A DNA stretch of 64,000 bases from Hymenobacter plasmatis (GCF_020711255.1 NZ_JAJFAW010000006.1:146627-210626); one strand, 5' to 3'; positions 32,055-42,315 are shown, counted from the stretch's first letter. Translations and numbers: made by a program. Notes: a model not told the origin generated them from the letters alone.

Positions 32055-33749
32055 ATGCCCCCTTTTTTGGCTCGCTGGACTAGCCGCATAGCTAAACCGC
32101 TGGGGCCCTTGGTGGCCCTGCTGGCACTAGGCGGCTGCCACGATGCGGCCCGCCCGGCCGCCGATGAGCGCCGCGTGTTCCGCTACAACCAGCCCGAGGC
32201 CCTCACCTCGCTCGACCCCGCCTTTGCCCGCAACCAGGCCAACTGGTGGGCCGTGGGGCAACTCTACAGCGGGCTGGTGGAGCTGGACTCGACCCTGCTG
32301 CCCACCCCGGCCCTTGCTCGCACGTTCAGTATTTCGCCCGATGGTCGGCTCTACACCTTCGTGCTGCGGCCGGGCGTGCGCTTTCACGACAGCGAAGTTT
32401 TTCCCGGGGGTAAAGGGCGCGAAGTAAAGGCGGCAGACTTCGTTTATTCCTTCAAACGCATTCTGGACCCGGCTACGGCCAGCACGGGCGGATGGATTTT
32501 CCGGGGCAAGGTGCTGGAGAAGCCCGATGGTACGCCCAGCGATACCTGTTTTGTGGCGGTCAATGACTCGACGCTGCGCATCCATCTCAAGGAGCCGTTT
32601 ATTCCGTTCCTGGGCATTCTCACCATGCCCTATGCCTACGTGGTGCCCCACGAAGCGGTAGAAAAGTACGGCAAGGACTTCCGCGAGCACCCGGTAGGCA
32701 CCGGGCCGTTCCGGTTCAAGCTTTGGGATGAAGGCAACGTGCTGCTGTATGCACGCAACCCCACCTACTGGCGGCGCGACCGCCAGGGCCGCCCGCTGCC
32801 CTACCTTGATGCCGTGGCCATCAGCTTCCTGGCCGACCGCAAAACGGAGTTCCTGACCTTCATGCAGGGCAAGTTGGATTTCCTTTCGGGCATTCGCGCC
32901 GGCTCCCGCGACTTGATTATGAATCCCGATGGCACCATTCGGGACGATTTCAAGGGCAAGTTCACGGTGCAGAAAGTGCCGTATCTGAACAACGAGTACC
33001 TGGGCTTTCAACTCGATTCGGCGAATCTGACCGGGGAGCAGGCCATCCAGGGACGGGCCCTGCGTGACAAGCGCGTGCGGCAGGCGTTGAATTATGCACT
33101 GAACAAGCCCGAGATGCTGACCTACATCCTGAACCGGGTGGGGCAGGCGGGCACGTCGGGCTTCGTGCCGGCCGCCCTGCCGTCATTCTCCGAGAAGCTG
33201 GTGCCCGGCTACACCTACCAGCCCCAGAAGGCCCGGCAACTGCTGCGCGCGGCGGGCTACGGGCCCCAGCGGCCGCTGCGCCTACGCCTGAGTACCGTGC
33301 TGGAACGCAAGGAGATAGGCGAATACCTGCAGAAGCAGTGGGCCGATGTAGGCGTACAGGTGCAGATTGACATCAACCAATCGGCAGCCCAACAAGACCT
33401 CGTAGATAACGGCCGCGTGGCCTTCTTCGCCAAAAGCTGGCTGGGCGACTACCCCGATGCCGAAAACTACCTGGCGCTGTTCTACAGCCCCAATTTCAGC
33501 CCCGCCGGCCCCGACAAAACGCACTTCAAAAACGCGGCCTACGACAAGCTCTACGACGAAGCCCGCCGCACCCAGGACGTGGCCAAACGCACGGCTATGT
33601 ACCAGGCCATGGACCGAATAATCGTGGAGGAATGCCCGGTTATCAGCCTGTATTACGACGAGGTGGTGCGGCTCACGCAAAACAACGTACACGGCCTCAC
33701 GCCCAACCCCATGAACCAACTGCTGCTCGAGCGGGTGCACAAAGACTAG
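32055..33749 (+). CDS. ABC-type peptide-binding lipoprotein (SBP family 5)
   Basis: This 564-residue protein is a lipoprotein, with hydrophobic signal and lipobox LALGGC (Cys28), followed by a family 5 solute-binding domain. Typical stretches are PEALTSLDPAFA, LYSGLVELDSTLLPTPALA, KAADFVYSFKRILDP, HPVGTGPFRFKLWDEGNVL and VRQALNYALNKPEML. Such proteins deliver peptides or other substrates to an ABC permease, but no permease or ATPase gene is nearby, so it is an orphan. It is divergent from parA. Ligand unknown. Confidence 0.93.
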   Translation: MPPFLARWTSRIAKPLGPLVALLALGGCHDAARPAADERRVFRYNQPEALTSLDPAFARNQANWWAVGQLYSGLVELDSTLLPTPALARTFSISPDGRLYTFVLRPGVRFHDSEVFPGGKGREVKAADFVYSFKRILDPATASTGGWIFRGKVLEKPDGTPSDTCFVAVNDSTLRIHLKEPFIPFLGILTMPYAYVVPHEAVEKYGKDFREHPVGTGPFRFKLWDEGNVLLYARNPTYWRRDRQGRPLPYLDAVAISFLADRKTEFLTFMQGKLDFLSGIRAGSRDLIMNPDGTIRDDFKGKFTVQKVPYLNNEYLGFQLDSANLTGEQAIQGRALRDKRVRQALNYALNKPEMLTYILNRVGQAGTSGFVPAALPSFSEKLVPGYTYQPQKARQLLRAAGYGPQRPLRLRLSTVLERKEIGEYLQKQWADVGVQVQIDINQSAAQQDLVDNGRVAFFAKSWLGDYPDAENYLALFYSPNFSPAGPDKTHFKNAAYDKLYDEARRTQDVAKRTAMYQAMDRIIVEECPVISLYYDEVVRLTQNNVHGLTPNPMNQLLLERVHKD

Positions 33750-33797
33750 GCTGGTTGAGCTGATAAAAAGGAAATTACACTTTACTGAAAAAGAATT

Positions 33798-34667
33798 ATG
33801 GCCCGTCTCAACAAGATTGTTTTCATGTTTTTGCCGGGCCTGTTTTTGCTCTTCGCAGCCCATGGCCAGTCTGTTGGGCAAGCATCGGAGGCTGCGCCCC
33901 TGGTGATGGGCCAAACGTTTACGCTGCAATCCAAAGCGCTGAGCGAGACCCGCCGAATCAATGTGTATCTGCCGGCCGGCTATGCCGAATCGACCACCTT
34001 GCAGCTGCCCGTGCTGTACATGCCGGACGGCGGCATGGCCGAAGACTTTTTGCACGTGGCCGGGCTGGTGCAAGTGCTGGTGGGCAACGGCACGATGCGC
34101 CCCTTTATCTTGGTGGGCATTGAAAACACCCAGCGCCGGCGCGACCTGACCGGCCCCACCACCAACGCTGAGGACAAGAAGATAGCGCCGCACGTGGGTG
34201 GCTCAGCCGCGTTTCGCCAGTTCATCCGCACCGAACTGATGCCGGCGGTGAAGCAGCGCTACCGCACCACGGCCGAAACGGCCATCGTGGGGGAGTCACT
34301 GGCCGGGTTATTCGTGGTCGAAACCCTGCTGCTGGAGCCCGATTTGTTCGATTCTTACCTGGCTTTCGACCCCAGCCTGTGGTGGAACAACGAGCAGCTG
34401 GCCAACCAGGCCAGCACCTTGCTCAATGCCAAGCCCAAGGCCGGCCAGCCCAAGTTCCTGTACCTGGCTACCGGCAGCGACGCGGGACTTGCGCCGCCTG
34501 TCGGGCGCCTCACCAAGGCGCTGGGCAGCACCCCTGAGCGCAGCATTGCCTGGCACTACGAGCCCATGCCGCAGGAAACCCACGCGACCATCTATCATCC
34601 CGCCGCGCTCAAGGCCTTCCGGCTGGTCTTCAAGCCCAAAGCCACTAATTCGCCGGGGACGCACTAA
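33798..34667 (+). CDS. Esterase D/enterochelin-esterase-like hydrolase, exported
   Basis: This 289-residue protein has a signal peptide (about 1-23) and an esterase D-like alpha/beta hydrolase domain. Landmarks are RRINVYLPAGYAE, LPVLYMPDGG, the nucleophile elbow VGESLAG (Ser near 167), and AFDPSLWWNNEQL. His in the ETHATIYHP region completes the triad. Members hydrolyse esters of siderophores, S-formylglutathione or acetylxylan, so the substrate cannot be fixed from sequence. It lies 48 bp after the binding-protein gene and may share its transcript. Confidence 0.88.
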   Translation: MARLNKIVFMFLPGLFLLFAAHGQSVGQASEAAPLVMGQTFTLQSKALSETRRINVYLPAGYAESTTLQLPVLYMPDGGMAEDFLHVAGLVQVLVGNGTMRPFILVGIENTQRRRDLTGPTTNAEDKKIAPHVGGSAAFRQFIRTELMPAVKQRYRTTAETAIVGESLAGLFVVETLLLEPDLFDSYLAFDPSLWWNNEQLANQASTLLNAKPKAGQPKFLYLATGSDAGLAPPVGRLTKALGSTPERSIAWHYEPMPQETHATIYHPAALKAFRLVFKPKATNSPGTH

Positions 34668-34710
34668 AGTGTTAGTAGAAGCTAGCGGAGGCTGAATAAT
34701 TGAGCTGGCC

Positions 34711-35265
34711 CTATCTATCGGCCCGCAGCTCGGCCAAGGCGTCGAACTGATTGGCGAAGCGGTTGAACAGGTTTTGCACGTTTTCGGGGGCGCCTTCTTC
34801 CACCACCACGGTCTTGAGCTGGCCGTTGGGCTGGCGTATGCCAATTACCGTGCTGGGCAGGTCGCTGGTATTCTTGGAGTATCGTTCCTGAAACTGCTCA
34901 AAGTGGGCTTCCTTGGCCATACGCAGCAGGTCGGCTAGCGCGGCCGGGGCCATTTTAAGCTCTTTGGTGCCCATCACGGGTACGGCCCGCCGGCCCTCGT
35001 AGGCCACGCGGCCATCGGCGTAGACTTGCATTTTGTAGGCCGGGCAGGTGCCGAAGCACGGCGTGCGCTCGAAGGTGAGCACGGGTTCAGCATCCTGCTT
35101 CCCCTGAACAGTTGAGGCTTGGGTAGCAGTAAAAGCCCCTTTTTTACTGACTTTTTTGGCCTTTACCTTCTGCTTGGTCTGCGAAGTAGGCGTGGCTTTT
35201 TGGGCGCAGGCGGGTAAGGTGAAGCTGAATGCGAAAAGCAATACAAGAGCAAAGAGGTAGCGCAT
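34711..35265 (-). CDS. DUF6438 family exported protein
   Basis: This 184-residue protein has an N-terminal signal sequence ending TLPAC-AQ. It could be a lipoprotein at Cys20, though Pro at -2 makes the lipobox weak. After a Lys/Ser/Thr-rich linker comes the DUF6438 domain: LTFERTPCFGTCPAYKMQVYADG near 65-88, then VAYEGRRAVPVMGTKEL. The two Cys of CFGTC are the family hallmark. Function unknown. I chose the ATG at 35265, where the signal peptide begins, over one at 35283. Confidence 0.82.
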   Translation of the reverse strand: MRYLFALVLLFAFSFTLPACAQKATPTSQTKQKVKAKKVSKKGAFTATQASTVQGKQDAEPVLTFERTPCFGTCPAYKMQVYADGRVAYEGRRAVPVMGTKELKMAPAALADLLRMAKEAHFEQFQERYSKNTSDLPSTVIGIRQPNGQLKTVVVEEGAPENVQNLFNRFANQFDALAELRADR

Positions 35266-35320
35266 GGCCGAATATTTAAGCAATGACAGACTGGAGTGCC
35301 TGCGTGAATATAGGCAAACA

Positions 35321-35370
35321 AAAAACCGGCAGAACGAAAACCGTGCCTGGGCTTTCGTTCTGCCGGTTTG
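35321..35370 (-). terminator. Terminator of yidC
   Basis: A 17-bp perfect stem (AAACCGGCAGAACGAAA with its complement) closes a 13-nt loop. It lies about 60 bp beyond the yidC stop and upstream of the DUF6438 start. Confidence 0.85.
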
Positions 35371-35431
35371 AAGGGCAATAAGTTAGGTCGTCATGCTATG
35401 TTGAATCGGCGCATGACAACCTGCTTGTTTA

Positions 35432-37216
35432 CTAGGACTTCTTCTTGGCCTGGGCTTCGCGCTCCTGCGCGGCTTTCATGGCTTCGGCAATGCGCCCTTG
35501 GATGCCACCGGGCTTCTTGTCCTTGTTTTTGATTTTGTTGGCGTCGAGCTGCGCGCGGATTTTGGTGTCGTCCACGAATGCTTTGGTGAGGGCTTGCTGG
35601 CCGAAGGTGATAACGTTCGACACAAAGTAGTACCAGGTGAGGCCGGCCGCAAAGCTGTTCAATACGAACAGGAAGATGATGGGCATCAGGTAACTGTAGG
35701 TCTTCATCGGGCCCTGCATGGCCGTGTTGGTCTGGTTGCTCTGCCAGGTCATGAGCAGGGTGGAGGCCGTCATCAGCAGCGTGAACATCGAAACGTGGTC
35801 GCCGTACCATTTCACGTAGAAAGGCAGCTTGATAAAGACGTCGTAGCTGCTCAAGTCCTTGGCCCACAGGAAGCTCTGCTGGCGCAGCTCAATGGCGTTG
35901 GGGAAGAACTGAAACATGGCGAACAGAATCGGCAGCGTGAGCAGCGTGGGCACGCAGCCGCTCAGGGGCGATACGCCGAAGGTCTGGTAGAGCTTCATCG
36001 TCTCCTGCTGCACCTTGGTCTGGTCGTCGCCGTACTTGGCTTTCAGCTCATCGATTTCCGGCTTCAGCACTTTCATGCGGGCTTGGCTCTCGTACGTTTT
36101 GTAGGTGAGCGGCCACGTCACGAGCTTAATCAGCAGCACCAGCAGCGCGATAATCAGGCCGTAGGAGCCAATGAACTGCTCCAGGAAGTGGAACACCGGC
36201 AGCACCACAAAGCGGTTTACCCAGCGGAACAAGCCCCAGCCCAGGTACACGTTGCGGTCGAACTCCGGCGCTACTTGCTTCAGCAGGTTGAAAGAGTTGG
36301 GGCCGAAGAAGAAGCGGTACTGGCCACGGCCCTGCTCCACCTCGGCCACCGGGATGGTGAGGGTGGTGCTCAGCGTTTTGATGCTCGTGGAGTCGGCGAG
36401 GTTCACGTCCGAATTGAACGCGCCGCCCGTGAAGGGCTGCTGGTCGGCGATGAGGCCGGCCACGAAGAAGTCGTGCTTGTGGGCCGCCCACTTTACCGGG
36501 CCGGCGGCCTTAATTTCCTCGGGCTTTTCGCTGGCTTCGGCCAGGGCGCCCTGGTCGCCGGCGGCCAGGTAATGGTTGATGGTGGTGTGGTTGCGGTTCT
36601 GCTTCAGGTCCTGCTCGGTCTGGCGCACCTGGTCCACAAAGGTGAAGGTGAGCGGCTCCTGGGCCACCGCCTGCTCCAGGCCATTCAGGCGCAGGTTGTA
36701 GGCCAGCTCAAAGCTGTTGGCGGGCAGGGTATAGGTCTGCACGATGCTGCCCCCGGCCACGGGTGCCGTGAAGGTGAGCACCGATGCACCCGCAGCCTGC
36801 GAAGGCACCGACTGGAACACCAGGTCCGAAAACTTCACAGTTTTACCGTCCACGGTGCGGAAGCGCGTGTCCATGCGGGCGCTTTTGGCATCGAACAAGT
36901 CGAGCGGCTGGCCGAAGAACGTCTTGTACTTGTTCAGGCGCACGGCCGTCACGCGGCCGCCGCGGGTCGAAAAGGTGACGGTGAGGTTGGCATTGGTCAG
37001 GGTTACATCCTGGGCTGTGCCAGCCGTGGTGTCGAGGGCCGCTTCCGGTGCGATGGCCGGTACTGCCGCAGGAGCAGCGGCGGGGGCGGCGGCAGTAGTA
37101 GCCGGCGGCGTCTTACCTGTAGCTTTTTTGTCATCCTTCTTCGGGCTGAAAAAGAAGAGGTACACGAGGAGCAAGGCCGAAATAAGGAAAAGGCCGGTTG
37201 CTTGATTTTTGTCCAT
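35432..37216 (-). CDS. yidC: Membrane protein insertase YidC
   Basis: YidC inserts and folds inner-membrane proteins, alone or with SecYEG. The 594-residue protein has an N-terminal membrane helix (about 7-25) and an Ala/Pro-rich linker. A periplasmic beta-sandwich follows (about 60-340). The conserved 60KD/Oxa1 region has five helices, with NRFVVLPVFHFLEQFIGSYG, KLVTWPLTYKTYES, GCVPTLLTLPILFAMFQFFP, and a basic Lys-rich tail. The Thr/Arg positions in the groove are consistent with the family. A TACCTTTG element lies 23 nt upstream of the start. Confidence 0.97.
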   Translation of the reverse strand: MDKNQATGLFLISALLLVYLFFFSPKKDDKKATGKTPPATTAAAPAAAPAAVPAIAPEAALDTTAGTAQDVTLTNANLTVTFSTRGGRVTAVRLNKYKTFFGQPLDLFDAKSARMDTRFRTVDGKTVKFSDLVFQSVPSQAAGASVLTFTAPVAGGSIVQTYTLPANSFELAYNLRLNGLEQAVAQEPLTFTFVDQVRQTEQDLKQNRNHTTINHYLAAGDQGALAEASEKPEEIKAAGPVKWAAHKHDFFVAGLIADQQPFTGGAFNSDVNLADSTSIKTLSTTLTIPVAEVEQGRGQYRFFFGPNSFNLLKQVAPEFDRNVYLGWGLFRWVNRFVVLPVFHFLEQFIGSYGLIIALLVLLIKLVTWPLTYKTYESQARMKVLKPEIDELKAKYGDDQTKVQQETMKLYQTFGVSPLSGCVPTLLTLPILFAMFQFFPNAIELRQQSFLWAKDLSSYDVFIKLPFYVKWYGDHVSMFTLLMTASTLLMTWQSNQTNTAMQGPMKTYSYLMPIIFLFVLNSFAAGLTWYYFVSNVITFGQQALTKAFVDDTKIRAQLDANKIKNKDKKPGGIQGRIAEAMKAAQEREAQAKKKS

Positions 37217-37239
37217 TACTATTTTAAGTTGCGAAGGGG

Positions 37240-37247
37240 CAAAGGTA
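37240..37247 (-). promoter_or_regulatory. -7 promoter element of yidC
   Basis: TACCTTTG on the minus strand, 23 nt before the yidC ATG. It lies 11 bp from the outer end of the GIY-YIG unit's left inverted repeat. Confidence 0.6.
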
Positions 37248-37258
37248 CGGAGTGAAGG

Positions 37259-37340
37259 GCCTCGTCTGTTATACTGGATGGGCCACCTGTCATTGCGAGG
37301 CCGCAGGCCGTGGCAATCCGTCCTTAGAAAGCGACCAGCC
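37259..37340. repeat. Family B inverted repeat, left arm
   Basis: Reading on the plus strand it begins GCCTCGTCTGT, then CCACCTGTCATTGCGAG, a GC-rich hairpin loop, GGCAATCCGTCCT and GCGACCAGCC. The mirror copy at 37667-37754 has all of these blocks in the same order on the minus strand. The CATTGCGAG/GGCAAT part is itself a small palindrome, as in REP elements. Confidence 0.9.
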
Positions 37341-37360
37341 CTGAAAAGTGATAACGCCTT

Positions 37361-37642
37361 TTATCCCGCTAGTTCTTTCCAAGCCGGATTTTCCGTGTTA
37401 ATCAGCGCCAGCTTTTTAGCGCGAGAACCTGCTTTAAGCTGTTTCTCGCGAGCAATTGCCGCATTGATATCTGGATACGTTTCGAAATACACCAGCTTTT
37501 GCACGTTGTATTGCTTGGTAAATCCCTCGTGTACGCCAGCTTTATGCTCGGCTACGCGCCGGGCTAAGTCGTTGGTAACGCCGATGTATAAGACTGAGTG
37601 ATTCGCATTGGTGAGCAGGTAGACGTAATAAGTGCGCACCAT
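37361..37642 (-). CDS. Small GIY-YIG nuclease family protein
   Basis: This 93-residue, single-domain protein belongs to the small GIY-YIG (URI/UvrC N-terminal-like, COG2827-type) nucleases. It has the YVY...YIG pair (residues 6-8 and 19-21), the NDLARRVAEHK helix with the catalytic Arg at 28/29 and His33, and the conserved Glu in FETYPD (Glu54). The basic segment AREKQLKAG follows. It is complete, with no partner domain. The gene starts about 25 bp inside one 88-bp inverted repeat and ends 20 bp inside the other, so gene and repeats form a 496-bp unit between pyrG and yidC. Family members' roles are mostly unknown. Confidence 0.92.
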   Translation of the reverse strand: MVRTYYVYLLTNANHSVLYIGVTNDLARRVAEHKAGVHEGFTKQYNVQKLVYFETYPDINAAIAREKQLKAGSRAKKLALINTENPAWKELAG

Positions 37643-37666
37643 ATTTTAAGCTTTGTCACGTCTTTA

Positions 37667-37754
37667 GGCTGGTCGCAGTGAGAGGACGGATTGCCGCGTT
37701 TCGCTGCGCTCCACTCGCAATGACAGGTGGGCGCAACGCATTGACAGACGAGGC
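37667..37754. repeat. Family B inverted repeat, right arm
   Basis: The reverse complement of this 88-bp stretch begins GCCTCGTCTGT and contains CCACCTGTCATTGCGAG, GGCAATCCGTCCT and GCGACCAGCC, matching the left arm. It ends 5 bp beyond the pyrG stop codon. Confidence 0.9.
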
Positions 37755-37759
37755 AGCGT

Positions 37760-39403
<1,644 letters not shown>

Positions 39404-39412
39404 TTCGGGAGA

Positions 39413-39420
39413 CAAAGGTA
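39413..39420 (-). promoter_or_regulatory. -7 promoter element of pyrG
   Basis: TACCTTTG on the minus strand ends 9 nt before the chosen pyrG start; the expected transcription start is at or next to the ATG. Confidence 0.6.
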
Positions 39421-39447
39421 GGGCTAGTTTCAAGGCCAGAGGCGCGT

Positions 39448-39455
39448 TAGCTTTG
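39448..39455 (+). promoter_or_regulatory. -7 promoter element of the PBP4-like gene
   Basis: TAGCTTTG on the plus strand fits TAnnTTTG and lies 17 nt upstream of the GTG start at 39473. It is back-to-back with the pyrG promoter. Confidence 0.5.
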
Positions 39456-39472
39456 TAGAGCCGCGGCTTTAC

Positions 39473-40927
39473 GTGCCGCTACCGTTGCTAAAGTTGCTTG
39501 CTGTGCTGTTCCGTCGTCTTTCTTTTCTGTTGTTTCTGCTGCTGGGCGCTACCCAGCTGCCGGCCTGTGCCCAATCTTCGGAAACGCCTGTGGCCGTGGT
39601 GCTGCCGGCTGCCAACCTGCCCTGGCTGCAGCTGCTGGTAGACAGCTCGGCCGTGCTGCGCCAACACCAGGTGGGCATCAGCGTGGCCGATGCGGGCACC
39701 GGCGAAACCTTATTTAGCTACAATGCCGCCAAGTATTTCACGCCGGCGAGCATGATGAAGCTGTTCAGCTTTTATACCGGGCTGCACCTGCTGCCCGACT
39801 CGCTGCCCAGCCTGCGCTACTTCTCGCGCGGCGACACCCTGTTTTTCCAGGGCACCGGCGACCCCACTTTTCTGCACGGCGACGTGCCCAGCCGCCGGGC
39901 TTACACCTTCCTGCAGAGCCGGCCCGAAAAGCTGCTGGCCTACTCCGACATTGCCTGCGTGCCGGCCTACGGCCCGAGCTGGAGCTGGGATGATTTCACG
40001 TATTATTTCCAGCCCGAGCGCGGCCCGTTCCCCATCTACGGCAACACCGTCCGCTTCTACGCGGCGGCTCCACTGGTCCGTCCGCGCACCGGCGGCACGG
40101 CCTCGCTGGCCCACGCCGTGGCCCTGCCGCAGCGGGTGCGCGTGCTACCCCGCTCGTTTGCGCCGCTTACCGAGCCCGCGCCGGCCAACTTCCTGTCGCC
40201 CGACATCGACCCCGATACGCACGTGCGGCGTTCGCCCCTCGAAAACCGCTTTTACACCCTGGCATCGCCCAAGAAATGGATAGACGAGGTGCCTTTCAGC
40301 ACCAGCCGCACGCTCTTGCTGCGCCTGCTGGGCGATACCCTGCGCCGTCCCATTGTGGGCGTGGTATGGCACCCCCGGCCTACCGATAAGGTGCAGACGC
40401 TGCGCGGACTGCCCGTCGATTCGCTGTACCGACGCATGCTGCGCGTGAGCGACAACTTCCTGGCCGAGCAGCTGCTGCTCATGTGCAGCACCACGCTCGG
40501 GCACGACTCGCTGAGCACCAGCCGCGTGATTCACTACGCCCTCAAGAAGGAGCTCAATACCCTGCCCGACCGGCCCGTGTGGGTCGACGGCTCGGGCCTG
40601 TCGCGGCTCAACCTCGTCACGCCCCGCACATTCACGGCACTACTGCTCAAGCTGCACCAGGAGGTGCCCGAGCCGCGCCTATTGAGCCTACTGGCCGCGG
40701 GCGGGCACCAGGGCACGTTGCGCAAGCGCTACCACGATGCCAACGGCACCTGGTTTTGGGGCAAAACTGGCACCTTGACCAACAACGTGAACATCTGCGG
40801 CTACGTGCGCACCAAGAGCGGCCGCCTGCTGGCCGTGAGCTTCTTCAACAACGGCTTCCCCGGCGATGACGCGCCCGTGCGCAACGAAATGGAGCGCCTG
40901 CTGCGCGAAATGCGCGACCGGCTGTAG
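39473..40927 (+). CDS. dacB: D-Ala-D-Ala carboxypeptidase/endopeptidase, PBP4 (S13) family
   Basis: This class C penicillin-binding protein trims or cleaves peptide crosslinks in peptidoglycan. All three penicillin-binding motifs are present: SMMK at 93-96, SDN near 326, and KTGT near 430. An N-terminal signal region (about 14-34, ending LPACAQ) directs export, possibly as a lipoprotein. At 484 residues it is a full family member. The frame needs a non-ATG start, because the first in-frame ATG encodes the Met of SMMK itself; GTG at 39473 is the best candidate and is close to a promoter. Confidence 0.92.
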   Translation: MPLPLLKLLAVLFRRLSFLLFLLLGATQLPACAQSSETPVAVVLPAANLPWLQLLVDSSAVLRQHQVGISVADAGTGETLFSYNAAKYFTPASMMKLFSFYTGLHLLPDSLPSLRYFSRGDTLFFQGTGDPTFLHGDVPSRRAYTFLQSRPEKLLAYSDIACVPAYGPSWSWDDFTYYFQPERGPFPIYGNTVRFYAAAPLVRPRTGGTASLAHAVALPQRVRVLPRSFAPLTEPAPANFLSPDIDPDTHVRRSPLENRFYTLASPKKWIDEVPFSTSRTLLLRLLGDTLRRPIVGVVWHPRPTDKVQTLRGLPVDSLYRRMLRVSDNFLAEQLLLMCSTTLGHDSLSTSRVIHYALKKELNTLPDRPVWVDGSGLSRLNLVTPRTFTALLLKLHQEVPEPRLLSLLAAGGHQGTLRKRYHDANGTWFWGKTGTLTNNVNICGYVRTKSGRLLAVSFFNNGFPGDDAPVRNEMERLLREMRDRL

Positions 40928-40965
40928 GCGGGTATGGATAGGGCACTTTCAGCGAGCGAAAAACG

Positions 40966-40973
40966 TACCTTCG
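40966..40973 (+). promoter_or_regulatory. -7-like element of the small-protein/nucleotidyltransferase pair
   Basis: TACCTTCG ends only 3 nt before the ATG at 40977, implying a leaderless transcript. Confidence 0.45.
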
Positions 40974-40976
40974 AGC

Positions 40977-41195
40977 ATGAGCCCCGTTTTTAAGTCCCGC
41001 GACAAAGCCCAGATTGACGAGCAGCAGCGCCGCTACTACTGGAGCCTGACGCCGCACGAGCGTCTAGCACTGGCCGTGCGCCTCAACCAGCAGGCACGCC
41101 TGATTTATGCCGCCAACCTGGCCAACCCGCCCCTGATGACCGATGGAGGAAGAATACTTAAATCTGCTGCGCCACTTCCACGCCGAGGGCGTTGA
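40977..41195 (+). CDS. Small protein partnered with a nucleotidyltransferase
   Basis: This 72-residue protein of unknown family is charged and helical in its first 50 residues (KSRDKAQIDEQQRRYYWSLT, then PHERLALAVRLNQQARLIYAANL). The last part, encoded by the overlap with the next gene, is basic (PLPRRGR). Overlap with the nucleotidyltransferase gene is 53 bp in a different frame. Size and order resemble toxin-antitoxin or antitoxin-like pairs built on nucleotidyltransferases, but the homologues I recall are annotated as hypothetical. I find the gene credible because a promoter-like site lies just upstream and because of the tight coupling. Confidence 0.6.
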   Translation: MSPVFKSRDKAQIDEQQRRYYWSLTPHERLALAVRLNQQARLIYAANLANPPLMTDGGRILKSAAPLPRRGR

Positions 41196-41580
41196 GTACG
41201 TGGTGGTAGGCGGCTACGCAGTTATTGCGCACGGCTTCCCGCGCACCACCGGTGACCTGGACCTGCTGGTGCGGCCCAGTGCGGCAAATGCCCGGCGCGT
41301 GGTGAAGGCCCTCAGCCAATTCGGCTATACCCAGGGAGAGTTCGAAGAAGCTGATTTCGTCACCGTTCCCAACTTCATATCCTTCAGCACCAAAGGTGTG
41401 TGGATTGATTTGCTGACCGAATTGCAGGGCGTAGGGTTTGATGAAGCGTTTTCTACTGGTTTGGAGCTGGTGTTCGACGACGTGCCCGTACGGTACATTG
41501 GCCTCGCGGCGTTGCGCGCCGCCAAACAAGCCTCTGGTCGCCCGCAAGACCTGCGCGACCTGGAAAACCTGCCTTCCTGA
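41143..41580 (+). CDS. DUF6036-type nucleotidyltransferase
   Basis: This 145-residue protein has the nucleotidyltransferase fold signature VVGGYAVIAHGFPRTTGDLDLLV. GG is at 23-24 and the metal-binding pair at Asp38 and Asp40. A third acidic residue is likely in the WIDLLTEL strand. It ends with a small helical part (AALRAAKQASGRPQDLRDLENL). Such DUF6036/AbiEii-like stand-alone enzymes occur in toxin-antitoxin and defence contexts, transferring nucleotides to RNA or proteins. The start overlaps the preceding small gene by 53 bp. Whether it is a toxin is not known. Confidence 0.85.
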   Translation: MEEEYLNLLRHFHAEGVEYVVVGGYAVIAHGFPRTTGDLDLLVRPSAANARRVVKALSQFGYTQGEFEEADFVTVPNFISFSTKGVWIDLLTELQGVGFDEAFSTGLELVFDDVPVRYIGLAALRAAKQASGRPQDLRDLENLPS

Positions 41581-41604
41581 AACTAGCGCCAAAAACCGCA
41601 ACTC

Positions 41605-42315
41605 ATGGCCCATATGCTTGATAACCCCGTCTGGAGTGCCCTGATTTCGTGCAATAAAGAACTGTGCGAAGGCGTAGACGGGGTAAAGTATTTTGCCAGC
41701 GACGTTTCGCCCTTTGTTGGGTTTGAGACACCTTTGTCGCAGGCCCTTGAGCTGCTGCACGACCTCGTGCCCGCGAAGCGCATTTTAGGGGTGGTGAGCC
41801 CGGCGGCGCTGGTAGTTCCGGGCGAGTGGCAGGTGGTGCAGCAGATGCACGCGTTGCAAATGGTTCAGGAGGCTGCAACTGGAGATGCCGTGGGGGAACA
41901 ACAGCTAGTCCCGCTGGGGCCGGAGCACGTGCCCGCCATGCTGGCGCTCACCAAGAGTACCAACCCCGGCCCGTTTGCCAGCAACACCATTGCATTTGGG
42001 CACTACGCGGGTATTTTCGACGGGAATGAGCTGGTGTCCATGGCTGGGCAGCGGCTGCACCCGGAGCCGTACGCCGAAATCAGTGCCGTGTGCACGCATC
42101 CCGACTATCTGGGCCGTGGCTACGCCCGGCAGCTGCTCCAGCACCAGGCCCAGCGCATCAGAGCAGCGGCGGGTATTCCCTTTCTGCACGTGAGAGCCGA
42201 CAACACGGGCGCGATAAAGCTCTACCATTCCCTGGGCTTTGCGACCCGAAAGGAGATGAACATTTACATCATTCAGAAAGCACCGGCCTCCACGCAGCCG
42301 GAAGCGGAGGGCTAG
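41605..42315 (+). CDS. GNAT-family N-acetyltransferase
   Basis: This 236-residue protein has a non-catalytic N-terminal half of unclear origin (about 1-110) and a C-terminal GNAT domain. The acetyl-CoA loop is YLGRGYARQLLQHQ, preceded by AEISAVCTHPD and followed by VRADNTGAIKLYHSLGF. It resembles the FR47-like subgroup found in Bacteroidota, whose substrates are not known. It follows the nucleotidyltransferase by 24 bp, so one transcript is possible. Confidence 0.9.
   Translation: MAHMLDNPVWSALISCNKELCEGVDGVKYFASDVSPFVGFETPLSQALELLHDLVPAKRILGVVSPAALVVPGEWQVVQQMHALQMVQEAATGDAVGEQQLVPLGPEHVPAMLALTKSTNPGPFASNTIAFGHYAGIFDGNELVSMAGQRLHPEPYAEISAVCTHPDYLGRGYARQLLQHQAQRIRAAAGIPFLHVRADNTGAIKLYHSLGFATRKEMNIYIIQKAPASTQPEAEG

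Noticed and set aside
35498..37255. A 585-codon plus-strand frame across yidC
   Set aside because: It is antisense to a clear yidC gene and is rich in Gly, Ala, Val, Gln and His, as expected from the complementary strand.
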